This document shows, piece after piece, positions 1 through 8,412 of a stretch of DNA of 64,000 nucleotides. The first letter of the stretch is position 1. Every line of letters starts with the position of its first letter. The translations under genes and the position numbers were made by a program. Origin of the DNA: Bin87 sp965222895 (GTDB taxonomy: Bacteria > Chloroflexota > Dehalococcoidia > Lucifugimonadales > UBA3495); NCBI GenBank assembly GCA_965222895.1, contig CBDCVB010000001.1, forward strand, positions 744,001 to 808,000, read 5' to 3'. The notes under the pieces are model-generated. The model did not search any database and had not been told where the DNA came from. It worked only from the letters and a program-made list of their open reading frames with translations.

Positions 1-341
1 CGATGGAGCGAGCGGTCAATGTTGCTTTCCACCACTGCGCGGGTCATCGGCCCAGCGCGGGGAACCCACTTGGTGAAAGCCTGCACACCCGACAACGCCT
101 CCGGCCCCCGTTCGGTCGCCAGTTGCCGCCGAAATTCACCGATAAAATCCTCGGCCGGACCGTAGTGATCGGCCAGATCCCAGGTGGTAAACCCGGCGTC
201 CAGATAGTCAAACATACTGAGGATGGCTGCGGCGGGATCGATTCGCCCGTGGGCGCCCGACACCTGCCACATACCGTTCAAAATGCGGCAAATGGGCAAG
301 CCCTCGGCAAAGTGGAGCCGGCTGTCGGTTGGAAACGTCAT
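1..341 (-). CDS. Aldo/keto reductase, N-terminal part (runs off the window)
   Basis: The reverse strand opens with ATG at 341, preceded by AGGTG. About 113 residues are visible before the window edge, so the C-terminus is missing. The segment GMWQVSGAHGRIDP followed by FDYLDAGFTTWDLADHYGPAED matches the start of the aldo/keto reductase barrel: the first strand, then the DxADxYG element that contributes the catalytic Asp and Tyr (here D in DLADHYG and the Y). Members reduce carbonyls with NADPH; the substrate cannot be inferred. It is divergent from the Gfo/Idh-like gene at 481. The call rests only on the N-terminal motif. Confidence 0.75.
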   Translation of the reverse strand, partial: MTFPTDSRLHFAEGLPICRILNGMWQVSGAHGRIDPAAAILSMFDYLDAGFTTWDLADHYGPAEDFIGEFRRQLATERGPEALSGVQAFTKWVPRAGPMTRAVVESNIDRSLH

Positions 342-480
342 AGTAGCACCTGGTAACGCGGCGGCTGAAAACGCTCCGATTGTACCACCCCGACGCTGAG
401 CGTCCCCGCCGTTATGTTACGATGACGCCAACCCAAAACAGTAACCACAACCCCACCATCCGCCCATGGGAGGCCCAGCA

Positions 481-1590
481 ATGACTACACAACAGCCCAT
501 CCGCATCGGTTTGATTGGAGCCAACATCCACCAGGGTTGGTCGCCCCGCGCTCACCTGCCGGCGCTGGCGGCGCATCCCGACTTCGACCTGGCCGCCGTG
601 TGCACCACCCGCCAGGAGTCGGCGGACGAGGCCAAAGCCGCGTTCAACGCCGGGGCAGCCTACGACGACTACAACAAGATGCTGGCCGACGGCAATCTGG
701 AGGCCGCCACCATCTCGCTGCGGGTGCCGCGCCACTACGAACCGACGATGGCGGCGTTGCGGGCCGGCAAGCACGTTTTCACCGAGTGGCCGTTGGGCCG
801 CACCACCGCCGAGGCCATCGAGATGGCCGAAGAGGCGCGACGCCAGGGTGTCAAGACCGCCGTGGGATTGCAGGCCCGGGCCAATCCCGCCATTGTCCAT
901 CTCCGCAACCTTATCGACGACGGCTACGTGGGTCGGGTGATGACCTGCCACGTGCGGCTGATGCGCGAAGGTGTGCTGTCCCGGGACTCGGGGCGCACCT
1001 GGCAGAAGGACGACGAGCTGGGCGCCCACACCCTCACCATCGCCTGCGGCCACACCATCGACGCTCTGTGCAGCGTGGTGGGCGACTTCACCGACGTGGC
1101 TACCGTGGTGAGCACCCAGGCCACCACCTGGCACGAGACCGACACCGGGAATGACCTGGAGGCCACGTCTCCGGACAACGTGCTGGTCAGTGGCAACCTT
1201 CAAAACGGAGGTGTGGCGTCGGTGCAAATCGGTAGCACCGCCTGGGCCGGCAGCGGGTACCGCATGGAGATTTACGGCGAGGAGGGCACGCTGGTCGCCG
1301 TGTCCGTGGACTCACCACAGCTGAAGGAGGTCACCATTCGGGGAGCCCGGGGCGGCAGCAACGACCTGCAGGATCTGGTGGCGTCGGAAGAGCTGCACCT
1401 GGCTCCGGAGATACCTGCGACGGAAGCGTACAACGTCGGGCAGCTGTACAGTCTGTTCGCCGCGTCGATACGGGGCACGTCCAACGGCGGCAACGTAGTC
1501 CCCGACTTCGACCACGCGGTTCAGCTGCACCACTTCATCGACGCCATCCGGCAGTCCAGCAACGAAGGGCGGCGGGTGACAGTAGCCTGA
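481..1590 (+). CDS. Gfo/Idh/MocA-family protein, Gal80-like, with EWP in place of EKP
   Basis: A 369-residue protein with an N-terminal Rossmann fold (GLIGANIHQGW, residues 10-20) and a C-terminal Gfo/Idh/MocA beta-sheet domain. The family's catalytic EKP motif reads EWP (residues 102-104), so the lysine used for hydride transfer chemistry is missing. The GxNxxxGW start, the SHYE-like RHYEP, EWPLG, LQARANP and GHTIDAL segments resemble, from memory, yeast Gal80, a non-enzymatic regulator of this fold. ATG 481 is chosen over the in-frame ATG 466 because GGGAGG lies 8 bases upstream of it. It may be a sugar or nucleotide-binding sensor, or an oxidoreductase using another acid. The fold is secure; the role is inferred. 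Confidence 0.8.
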   Translation: MTTQQPIRIGLIGANIHQGWSPRAHLPALAAHPDFDLAAVCTTRQESADEAKAAFNAGAAYDDYNKMLADGNLEAATISLRVPRHYEPTMAALRAGKHVFTEWPLGRTTAEAIEMAEEARRQGVKTAVGLQARANPAIVHLRNLIDDGYVGRVMTCHVRLMREGVLSRDSGRTWQKDDELGAHTLTIACGHTIDALCSVVGDFTDVATVVSTQATTWHETDTGNDLEATSPDNVLVSGNLQNGGVASVQIGSTAWAGSGYRMEIYGEEGTLVAVSVDSPQLKEVTIRGARGGSNDLQDLVASEELHLAPEIPATEAYNVGQLYSLFAASIRGTSNGGNVVPDFDHAVQLHHFIDAIRQSSNEGRRVTVA

Positions 1591-1645
1591 TAGCACAGGT
1601 GAGAATGGTACAATCCGGCAAGTTTCACGGGGTGGAGCAGTTGCC

Positions 1646-2221
1646 ATGACCACTACCAACATACAAGCCGGCACACGTATGACCCTTGAGGAGTTCCTGG
1701 CCCTGCCCGAAATGGAGCCGCGCTGCGAACTCATTGACGGGGTACTGTACATGGCTGCCTTCCCGATACCCGACCACCAATTTTTGGCGGTAGTATTAAC
1801 TACCCGGCTCGTCCTAAAAATCATGGAAACGGGATTGGGGATCGTGCTGAACGAACCCGGCGTAGTGCTATCGAGCAATACCGCCGTAGGGCCGGACATC
1901 ACCGTGATTCGGTCTGACCGTATCGACATCATCGGCCCTACGGTCATAGACGGAGCGCCTGACATCGTGGTTGAAGTACTTTCGTCGAACCGGAATTACG
2001 ACCTGGTCACCAAACGACGGCACTACGAGGCCAGGGAAGTACCGGAGTACTGGATTCTCGACGGTGGGGATGACAGCCTCACCGTGCTGGAGTTGGTGGC
2101 AGGCTCGTATCGGGAACGGGCGGCGCTTACGTCGGAGGATACGCTGACTACGCCGCTGTTCCCTGGGTTCAGCCTGCCGCTGGGTGAATTATTCAACCAT
2201 CCGGCCCGCATCCGCCGCTAA
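1646..2221 (+). CDS. Uma2-family (DUF820) PD-(D/E)XK-like protein
   Basis: A 191-residue Uma2 protein. The N-terminus has the family's MTLEEFLALPE helix and ELIDGVLYMA strand; the core has PDITVIRSD, GAPDIVVEVLSSNRNYD and KRRHYEAREVPEYWILD. The D...VVEVLS pair marks the PD-(D/E)XK nuclease-like core. Uma2 proteins are abundant in Cyanobacteria and Chloroflexota and their function is unknown. GGAG precedes ATG 1646 by about 8 bases. It is one of five Uma2 genes in the window and the most divergent in its N-terminus from the tandem pair at 21-22 kb. It ends at a hairpin shared with the convergent monooxygenase. Confidence 0.85.
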   Translation: MTTTNIQAGTRMTLEEFLALPEMEPRCELIDGVLYMAAFPIPDHQFLAVVLTTRLVLKIMETGLGIVLNEPGVVLSSNTAVGPDITVIRSDRIDIIGPTVIDGAPDIVVEVLSSNRNYDLVTKRRHYEAREVPEYWILDGGDDSLTVLELVAGSYRERAALTSEDTLTTPLFPGFSLPLGELFNHPARIRR

Positions 2222-2263
2222 CCGCGCCCATCGCCAACGCCGGGCAGCGCTGATAACAAAGCG

Positions 2264-2286
2264 CCCCGGAGGGTCATCCTCCGGGG
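2264..2286. terminator. Bidirectional hairpin between convergent genes
   Basis: Perfect 9-bp stem CCCCGGAGG / CCTCCGGGG with a 5-base loop, between the Uma2 stop (2221) and the monooxygenase stop (2322). There is a short A-rich flank on the left (AACAAAG) but no long U-tract, so termination is likely but weakly supported. Confidence 0.55.
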
Positions 2287-2321
2287 TGCTTCGGTTGCTG
2301 CCTGACGGCCGCTCGCGCGGA

Positions 2322-3575
2322 TTAGTCCGCAGTGGTGGTGGCCGTCTCGGATGCCTTTACGATGGGTTGGTTGGTACGGGCATCAACCTCGAAGGGCGAG
2401 TAGAGTTCCAGTTCCTTGCCCATCTCGCGGACGGCTGGGATGACCTCTTCACCCATCAGGCGCAGGCTGCGCATCTGGTCTTCGTGGGTCATGGCGCCGT
2501 CGCCGTCCCAGAAGAACACAGAGCCCGGGCGCAGGTATTCCAGCACCTCGCGAATCTTGGGGATAACCGTCTTGGGAGTGCCGGCGATGATGGTGCTATC
2601 GGCAACCTGGTCTTCGTAGGGTCGCCGGTTGGTGCCGAAGCGGCCGGCTGGGCCGAAGGCAGAGGCCGACAGGCGCCGGGAGTTGCGGGACGTGTGGCCC
2701 GGCAGGCTCATGATGGCGGGGTTGATGCCGCCCTCGTTGCCGGCCAGGAAGGGGTTGCTGACGCCGGACAGGTACTTGCGAGCGACTTCTTCCGCTTTCT
2801 CCTCGGTTTCGTCGACGTGCACCTTCCACAGGTAGGCCACGTTCTGGGTGCCAGACTCGTAGCCGTGCTCGGCGGCGGTGTCGTGATAGAGCTGGAAGGC
2901 TTCGCGGGTGGGTTCCAGCTTGGTGGCCAGCAGCACCAGCGGGTAACGCTTCTCGGCGCACCATCTCACCGTCTCCACCGACACGGTGGACGGAATCCAG
3001 ACCTGCGGGTGCGGCTCCTGCAACGGGCGCGCCCAGGGGTTCACGTAGCGATAGTGGAAGTGTTTGCCCTCCCAGCGGAAGGGGCCCGGATCGGTCCAAG
3101 CCTTGATGATGAGGTCGTGGGCTTCTTCAAACCGCTCGCGGTTGAAGTGCGGCGGCGAGTTGTGGGACCAACTCTCGCGACCGCCGCCGCGCACGAATCC
3201 GGACACCAGCCGACCATGAGAAATCATGTCGATCATGGACAGCTGCTCGGCCAGCCACAGCGGGTCATCCCAGATGGGCAGCACATTGCCCAGGATGATG
3301 ATTTTCACTTTGTTGGTGATGCGAGCCAGAATGGAGGCGCCGACGTTGGTAACACCCTGCATACAGAAGGGGGTGGAGTGGTGCTCGTTGAGCATCACGG
3401 CGTCGAAGCCCATCTCCTCGGCATAAACCTTCTCATCCAGGTAGCGATTATAAAGCTGAGCGCCAACCTCGGGGCGATAGTGGCTGTTGGAAATACCCAG
3501 GTCAACGCTCTGGGTGCCCATCAGGCCGGAATTTTCATCCTGCCAGGGCTGCTCAGTAAAATGGCCAATCAGCAT
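2322..3575 (-). CDS. LLM-class (luciferase-like) flavin-dependent monooxygenase
   Basis: A 417-residue protein of the bacterial luciferase-like superfamily, which uses reduced FMN or F420. Visible features are the N-terminal barrel strand with the active-site-region AVMLNEHHST, IILGNVLPIWDDPLWLAEQLSMIDMISHGRL (the conserved DP...AE...LD..S.GR segment), VRGGG, and a C-terminal GTPKTV phosphate-binding loop. It is longer than the typical 330-350 residues because of an extended C-terminus. The start ATG 3575 follows AAGGAGAGG. Such paralogs are expanded in SAR202 Chloroflexota, where they are proposed to oxidise recalcitrant organics; the substrate here is unknown. No flavin reductase is adjacent. 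Confidence 0.88.
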   Translation of the reverse strand: MLIGHFTEQPWQDENSGLMGTQSVDLGISNSHYRPEVGAQLYNRYLDEKVYAEEMGFDAVMLNEHHSTPFCMQGVTNVGASILARITNKVKIIILGNVLPIWDDPLWLAEQLSMIDMISHGRLVSGFVRGGGRESWSHNSPPHFNRERFEEAHDLIIKAWTDPGPFRWEGKHFHYRYVNPWARPLQEPHPQVWIPSTVSVETVRWCAEKRYPLVLLATKLEPTREAFQLYHDTAAEHGYESGTQNVAYLWKVHVDETEEKAEEVARKYLSGVSNPFLAGNEGGINPAIMSLPGHTSRNSRRLSASAFGPAGRFGTNRRPYEDQVADSTIIAGTPKTVIPKIREVLEYLRPGSVFFWDGDGAMTHEDQMRSLRLMGEEVIPAVREMGKELELYSPFEVDARTNQPIVKASETATTTAD

Positions 3576-3694
3576 AATGCGGCCTCTCCTTGCGTAAGTA
3601 GCGTGCGAGTAGGGTCAGGTTGCCAGATGGCGCAAGTGTAGCAGGGCACAGGGGCGGGGGCAAGGTTGGGGAGGTGAGCGGAGCGAGGCGGACG

Positions 3695-4228
3695 CTAGCG
3701 GCGGCGTAAAGTGGAAACTCCATAGCCTCCGCCAAAGCCACCAGCGAAAATAGCGATGCCCTTGAATATGTCGAGGAGGAGGTCTCCCATACCCGAGAGA
3801 GTCAAGGTTATCGACAGAGCAAGTAGGACTGCGATGGCGAAAGCGGCAAAGAAAACCCACACCAATCTCGAGTGTTTTCTGTCCCTATAGTCGTGGTCTA
3901 ATTCGCGGCCCGTAATGCTGATAACATCCGCGATATGCTGTGGAGTGATATGGGCTGCGATGGGATTGACCATGCTGCCCAGCATCATCGACATGGAGGC
4001 GGTGAAAGTTTGCGTTACCACCTCTCCCGGTCCGCGACGCAGATTTGCCTGTATTTCGGGGGGAAGGTTTTCCAAAAACTCCGGTGGCAGATTCGCTAAC
4101 AACTCCGCTGGAAGCTGCACCATCTGAGGCTCGGCGCCTTCGCCTTCCCCAGTGGAACTGTCATTTCTCCTGGCAGCTGGGGGCTGAGCGGTAGGTTCCT
4201 GCTCTGGTTCGTTGGCGTTGGTTGACAT
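3695..4228 (-). CDS. Hypothetical membrane protein with acidic Pro-rich N-terminus
   Basis: A 177-residue protein I do not recognise. Residues 1-35 are polar and Pro/Glu-rich. Residues 38-65 carry a repeated LPAELLANLPPEFLENLPPEIQ pattern (three LPPEh-like units). The C-terminal third has two hydrophobic helices, roughly residues 120-142 and 150-168, the second Gly-rich (FAGGFGGGYG). ATG 4228 follows AAAGGG. It lies 13 bases downstream of the 4242-4553 gene on the same strand, so the two are probably co-transcribed. A small membrane protein with a cytoplasmic protein-binding tail is the most that can be said. Confidence 0.6.
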   Translation of the reverse strand: MSTNANEPEQEPTAQPPAARRNDSSTGEGEGAEPQMVQLPAELLANLPPEFLENLPPEIQANLRRGPGEVVTQTFTASMSMMLGSMVNPIAAHITPQHIADVISITGRELDHDYRDRKHSRLVWVFFAAFAIAVLLALSITLTLSGMGDLLLDIFKGIAIFAGGFGGGYGVSTLRRR

Positions 4229-4241
4229 ATTGCCCTTTCGG

Positions 4242-4553
4242 CTAAATCAACGAAAAGCGACGACTGTGCGAGGGGAAGACGCGCTCGCCAAAGCGAGCAC
4301 CCCAATGCCCGCGGTTATCCGGCGTGAAAAAATCGCCAACCATAGCGTTCACCCGACCGCTTACCACAGCAGCGAGCAACACCTTGATGAGTTCTTCCGC
4401 ATCCTCATCCGTGATGTGCCCCTCCTGCTGAGCGGTGGTGACGGCGTCAATGATACGCCGCAAATCGGCGTTGGCGAATCCCCGCTGCGGGCTGATAGCC
4501 GACAGCAAATCATCCCAGGACACGGAGGGGGGTTCGTTCCTGGCAATCGTCAT
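4242..4553 (-). CDS. Small hypothetical protein
   Basis: A 103-residue soluble protein of unknown function, probably helical. It contains ITDEDAEELIKVLLAAVVSGRVNAMV near the middle, a pattern of amphipathic helices. ATG 4553 is preceded by AAGGAG at good spacing. It is the first gene of a likely two-gene unit with the membrane protein at 3695-4228. No motif links it to a family I know. Confidence 0.55.
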   Translation of the reverse strand: MTIARNEPPSVSWDDLLSAISPQRGFANADLRRIIDAVTTAQQEGHITDEDAEELIKVLLAAVVSGRVNAMVGDFFTPDNRGHWGARFGERVFPSHSRRFSLI

Positions 4554-4617
4554 TTTAGTGGCTACTCCTTACGGTTCGTTCAGCCCAAGCCTTAACGGGC
4601 TGGGCGCCAATTGTACC

Positions 4618-4650
4618 AAAATGGCACCAAAATGGCACCAAAATGGCACC
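4618..4650. repeat. Three exact 11-bp tandem repeats
   Basis: Unit AAAATGGCACC at 4618-4628, 4629-4639 and 4640-4650, with no mismatches. It lies between the small hypothetical gene and the 3' end of the restriction-modification gene. Helical-turn spacing makes a protein-binding array possible, but replication slippage is as likely. Confidence 0.8.
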
Positions 4651-4720
4651 GATTTGTAGCCTAATTGTAACAGAACATGGTCTGCCCCTACTGTCGCCGC
4701 CTGTCATGCACCGCCGCTCC

Positions 4721-7700
4721 CTACCCGGCGCCGTAGTTCCAGCTGCTGCTGGAGCGCATTATCCGCAGGTGCGTCAGCAGCGGCTCCTCGTCCAGCCCCA
4801 ACGCCGCGATGTGCAGCCGGTCCAACTCCGCTATCAACTCCGGCTTGCGGTGGAAATTCACGTTGCGCCAGACGGTGCCTCGGTTGGGCATTTCTACGAT
4901 GCACTCCGGAATTGCGTCGATAAGCCGCTGGCCGATGTCTATGGCAGGCTGCGGATTTTGTGCCCAGGCATCCGGGATTTGCAGGCTAGTGAGGTCATAA
5001 GGTTTGAGATGGAAAGCGTCGCCAAATACCCACCACCAGCCATAAGCCACGTGCCCATTAAGCATCGCCATTATCAGACGTAGAGCATCCATGTCCGCAA
5101 CAGTGAACAGATTTTCACTTCTAGGAGATATTTTGCCCTTTGGTATTGAGCTGATGAATTGATATGCTGTTTGGGGGAAAGCAATCGTTTCACCCGCAAC
5201 AGTTTGATATTCTCCAACACTATCTTTCTGGTCAAGAATAACTTGTACCATATCTGCAACCGCTGGTGTCGGTAGCCTAGGCCATTGTCCTGATAGCCTA
5301 TTATCAACATTGGGCTTAAACGAAGGGCAGCTCGTTGCAGTCCGTTGGATTAAGCACAACCAGCGCTCATCGGCTGCCCAACGCTGTAACCCGCTGGATT
5401 TGATTACCAGGGAGGGCGCTTTGCCAAGAATGGCCGTGAAGATAGTCGCTCGTTGCCTGTTTTCTGGGGATTTCACTGTTGGGCTTGCATTAAACGTTGT
5501 GTCTGGGCGATTGTCATAATGGCGCAGAATAATTTCCTGGCAGAGGCTACCGAACTTATTGCGAAGTGCCATTTGTCTTTGGCCAAAGGCTATTGAAAAG
5601 GGCACAATCATTGCGACGACGCCACCATTAGGATTAGCTAGTGATAGGCCAGTTTCGCAGAACAGAGTATAAGTATCACCGACGTTCGTCGTCTGGTAAC
5701 GCTTTTCATCAGTCAGAATCTTGCGGGCGGACCTGTCCAAATCCGTATAAGGCGGGTTGCCGATTACGATGTCAAAGCCGCGCCACGGATTTTCGTAGAA
5801 CAGTAGTCGGGCGTCGGTGCGGGCCGGCGTGGGGTTGATGTTATAGAGTGGGCAGTCGGCAAACTGGACGAGCTCGGGGCTAGCTAGTTCGCCCTTCTGC
5901 TGGAGGAGCAGTTTGAGGTGGTCGCGCAATGCCCCGTCCTGTGTCAACAATGCTTGCTTGTCATCCTCGGTGTGAGCGTCAAACCACTGACCCCGGTTCT
6001 CGGCAACGTCGGTGAGCGCAGTGATAAGTTCCGGGTCGGTAGTGTCCAACTGCCCCGGACGGTCGGGCCTCCACTCCGGGTCAGCGATCGTTTGCAGCGT
6101 GTCGGCACACACAATACGCGCTTCCAGGTTGGGTAAAGGTTCGTCAGTGTCGGAGTTCTTGCGGCCGGCGGTGATGGCGATAAACAGCCGCAGCCGGGCA
6201 ATCTGCACCGCCAGCGGCGCAATGTCCTGGCCGGCCAGTTGCCGCTTGATAATGTCCGCGGCGGGATTGACGGCGTCCGGTTCCAGTTTGCCCAACGCCC
6301 TTTGCAGTGCCAGCAGCGTGCTGAACAGGAACTCGCCGGAGCCAACCGCCGGGTCAAAAATCCGCAGCTCCTTGATGCGCTGCGTCAGTTTGACGCGCTG
6401 TGCTGTGTTGAGTTTAGGCAACGGTTCATCAGCGTTGCCAAACAGGTCAAGCAGTTGCGCGTCGCTAACGCTGGCCGGCGCATAATCCCTGACGGCAGCG
6501 GCCAGCGCATCTTTCACCATTTCGTCGGCCACGTCGGCCGGCGTGTAATACGTGCCTTGCGGCTGGCGCAGCGGCGGTTCCGTGCCTTCCTCGGTTGGCG
6601 TAATCAGCCGTTCAAACAGATTGCTGAGCAGTTCCGGGTCCAGAGTCTGCTCGCTTTCGCCGGGCCGGTGCTCGTCCATCGTCCAGTGATAGCGGGAAAG
6701 GATGGTGAACAGGCCCGGTTCCTTCTCGTCGGCGCTCCAATATTCTGAGGGCAGAATGTCCAGTTCGTCATCATCGCTATGCTCGGCAAACAGCGACCCG
6801 TTGAGGAAAGGAGTCTGCTCCATAGCATTCTGTATGGCGTCCACGCTGTGACCGGAACGCACCGGGTATTGCACATTTAACCGTTGGTGGAACAGGAACC
6901 GCAGGACATCCTTATGGTAACGCCCCGTGTCATCTAAATTGGCGCTGATAAACGCCTGTTCAAAAAGTTCCGGTGGAATGATGCTTTCCTCCTTCAGTAT
7001 CCAGGAGAACATCACCCGCACCAAATGGCGCAGGATGGCTTGCCGCTGCTCCAAGTTTTTGCCCTTTTGCATCCGCCCCGTCCATTGGGCAACTTCGCGG
7101 TAAAACTGCTGCCGCAGGGGCGCCGCTTCCAGGGTGTCCAGCAGCCGGTCGCCAGTCAATCCGTCGCCCGGTTTGCGGAGCAGCTGCAGCAGTTGGGCGA
7201 TGGCGGCGCGGGCCGATGGCGATGGCAGCGTGGGGTCAAAAGCCGCGGTCATGTTGACCTGCCCACCGGCGGCCACCGCCAGCCGGGCCGTAATCGTTCC
7301 GTCCGGCGCTGCGGCGTAAGCAAACACTATGGCCGTGTTGGATTCGTCGGCGCTGGCAAAGGTCCGGGCGCAAAGGGCCGCATCAGGGCGGCTCAGCCCC
7401 CGGTTGGGGTCGTAGCGATACTGTACGGCGGCGATTACTGCGCGATTGCCAGCGAGAGTAGGGTTATCCGACTGAATGGGGACTCCGGCGGTGTAGGTAT
7501 AAGTTTCCCAATCTTTATCGTGTACATCCTTGCGAACGCCCAACAGAGTCGCATCCTCGGCAAGATTGGTTTGGATAACGGCGTTCGGTTCGTCAAGCAG
7601 TTGCCGTAGGATGTAGTCCGGTCGAAGGTTTTCGGATATGGCGGCAAACAGCCGGTCCGCCGGATTGTCCCGCGCTGCGCTGCGGCCGGGGATAGTACGG

Positions 7701-8269
7701 AAGGCGATATTGGTTCGGGCCAGCCGCTCAACCAAATCCCGCAGCCACTCCTGAAGGTTGGCGTCGAAACCCTCCAGCGTGGTCTGCCCTGCCCTGGCCA
7801 GCGACTGGAAGTTATGCTCGACCAGAAACTCGACATCCGGATTGGCGGCATTGCCGGCGCGCCGGTAGATGCGCCACTTTACGCCGTCGGTGAGCACGCC
7901 GATAGTGTCGGGGCCGCTGGCATTGTGTTGCCGCAGATAGCGCTGAATCTGCCGGTCGGGAGAATCGTAGCGACCCGCCGACTTGTCAAAATCCGTTTCG
8001 TACTGCTTGGCTTCTACGATAACAGCGGCATATCCCGGACTGGCGTTCACGCTATTCAGAAAGCAGGCTTCGTCGAGACGGTTGCGCTGCTCGCCGTACT
8101 CCGGGATACGATGCGTCGCCGGATAACCCAAGGCATTGAGCGCCGGCCGTATCAACAGCGACAAGGTAGTCGCTTCGTTGAGTAGCGCCCCCCGGTCTGA
8201 GATATGCCGCATCCCATCCCGCAGCAAGGCGGCAACAGCCTCGGCAGTATCATTGATAGTGGTAGTCAT
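4721..8269 (-). CDS. Type IIG restriction-modification enzyme (nuclease-m6A methyltransferase fusion)
   Basis: A 1182-residue single-chain R-M protein. Residues about 30-140 are an HsdR-N-like PD-(D/E)XK domain: D66, then VIVEAK with E86 and K88, then GVLTDG.KWRIYR. A helical middle leads to a gamma-class N6-adenine methyltransferase with motif I FDPAVGSGEFL (about residue 636) and motif IV NPPY (about 837-840). The C-terminal about 340 residues should hold target recognition. Eco57I-type enzymes cut at a distance from an asymmetric site and methylate one strand. ATG 8269 is where homology-like sequence begins; a longer open frame to 8401 overlaps the next gene. No clear ribosome site precedes 8269. 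No separate specificity subunit or helicase is adjacent. Confidence 0.88.
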   Translation of the reverse strand: MTTTINDTAEAVAALLRDGMRHISDRGALLNEATTLSLLIRPALNALGYPATHRIPEYGEQRNRLDEACFLNSVNASPGYAAVIVEAKQYETDFDKSAGRYDSPDRQIQRYLRQHNASGPDTIGVLTDGVKWRIYRRAGNAANPDVEFLVEHNFQSLARAGQTTLEGFDANLQEWLRDLVERLARTNIAFRTIPGRSAARDNPADRLFAAISENLRPDYILRQLLDEPNAVIQTNLAEDATLLGVRKDVHDKDWETYTYTAGVPIQSDNPTLAGNRAVIAAVQYRYDPNRGLSRPDAALCARTFASADESNTAIVFAYAAAPDGTITARLAVAAGGQVNMTAAFDPTLPSPSARAAIAQLLQLLRKPGDGLTGDRLLDTLEAAPLRQQFYREVAQWTGRMQKGKNLEQRQAILRHLVRVMFSWILKEESIIPPELFEQAFISANLDDTGRYHKDVLRFLFHQRLNVQYPVRSGHSVDAIQNAMEQTPFLNGSLFAEHSDDDELDILPSEYWSADEKEPGLFTILSRYHWTMDEHRPGESEQTLDPELLSNLFERLITPTEEGTEPPLRQPQGTYYTPADVADEMVKDALAAAVRDYAPASVSDAQLLDLFGNADEPLPKLNTAQRVKLTQRIKELRIFDPAVGSGEFLFSTLLALQRALGKLEPDAVNPAADIIKRQLAGQDIAPLAVQIARLRLFIAITAGRKNSDTDEPLPNLEARIVCADTLQTIADPEWRPDRPGQLDTTDPELITALTDVAENRGQWFDAHTEDDKQALLTQDGALRDHLKLLLQQKGELASPELVQFADCPLYNINPTPARTDARLLFYENPWRGFDIVIGNPPYTDLDRSARKILTDEKRYQTTNVGDTYTLFCETGLSLANPNGGVVAMIVPFSIAFGQRQMALRNKFGSLCQEIILRHYDNRPDTTFNASPTVKSPENRQRATIFTAILGKAPSLVIKSSGLQRWAADERWLCLIQRTATSCPSFKPNVDNRLSGQWPRLPTPAVADMVQVILDQKDSVGEYQTVAGETIAFPQTAYQFISSIPKGKISPRSENLFTVADMDALRLIMAMLNGHVAYGWWWVFGDAFHLKPYDLTSLQIPDAWAQNPQPAIDIGQRLIDAIPECIVEMPNRGTVWRNVNFHRKPELIAELDRLHIAALGLDEEPLLTHLRIMRSSSSWNYGAG

Positions 8270-8412
8270 AACGGATTGAGTATCCAGTAGCGTCGGGCCT
8301 GATGATAGCAGAGCCAAGGGCAAGCCCGCCAACAGCCCGCCGCGGCCAAACGGAGGAGAGGAATGGTACAATTCCTCACAGCACCTTACCCAACCCACCA
8401 CGAGGTATCCCC

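Noticed and set aside
8302..8412. Longer start for the TPP enzyme at 8302
   Set aside because: The extension overlaps the divergent R-M promoter region; ATG 8413 has a good ribosome site and aligns with the family.
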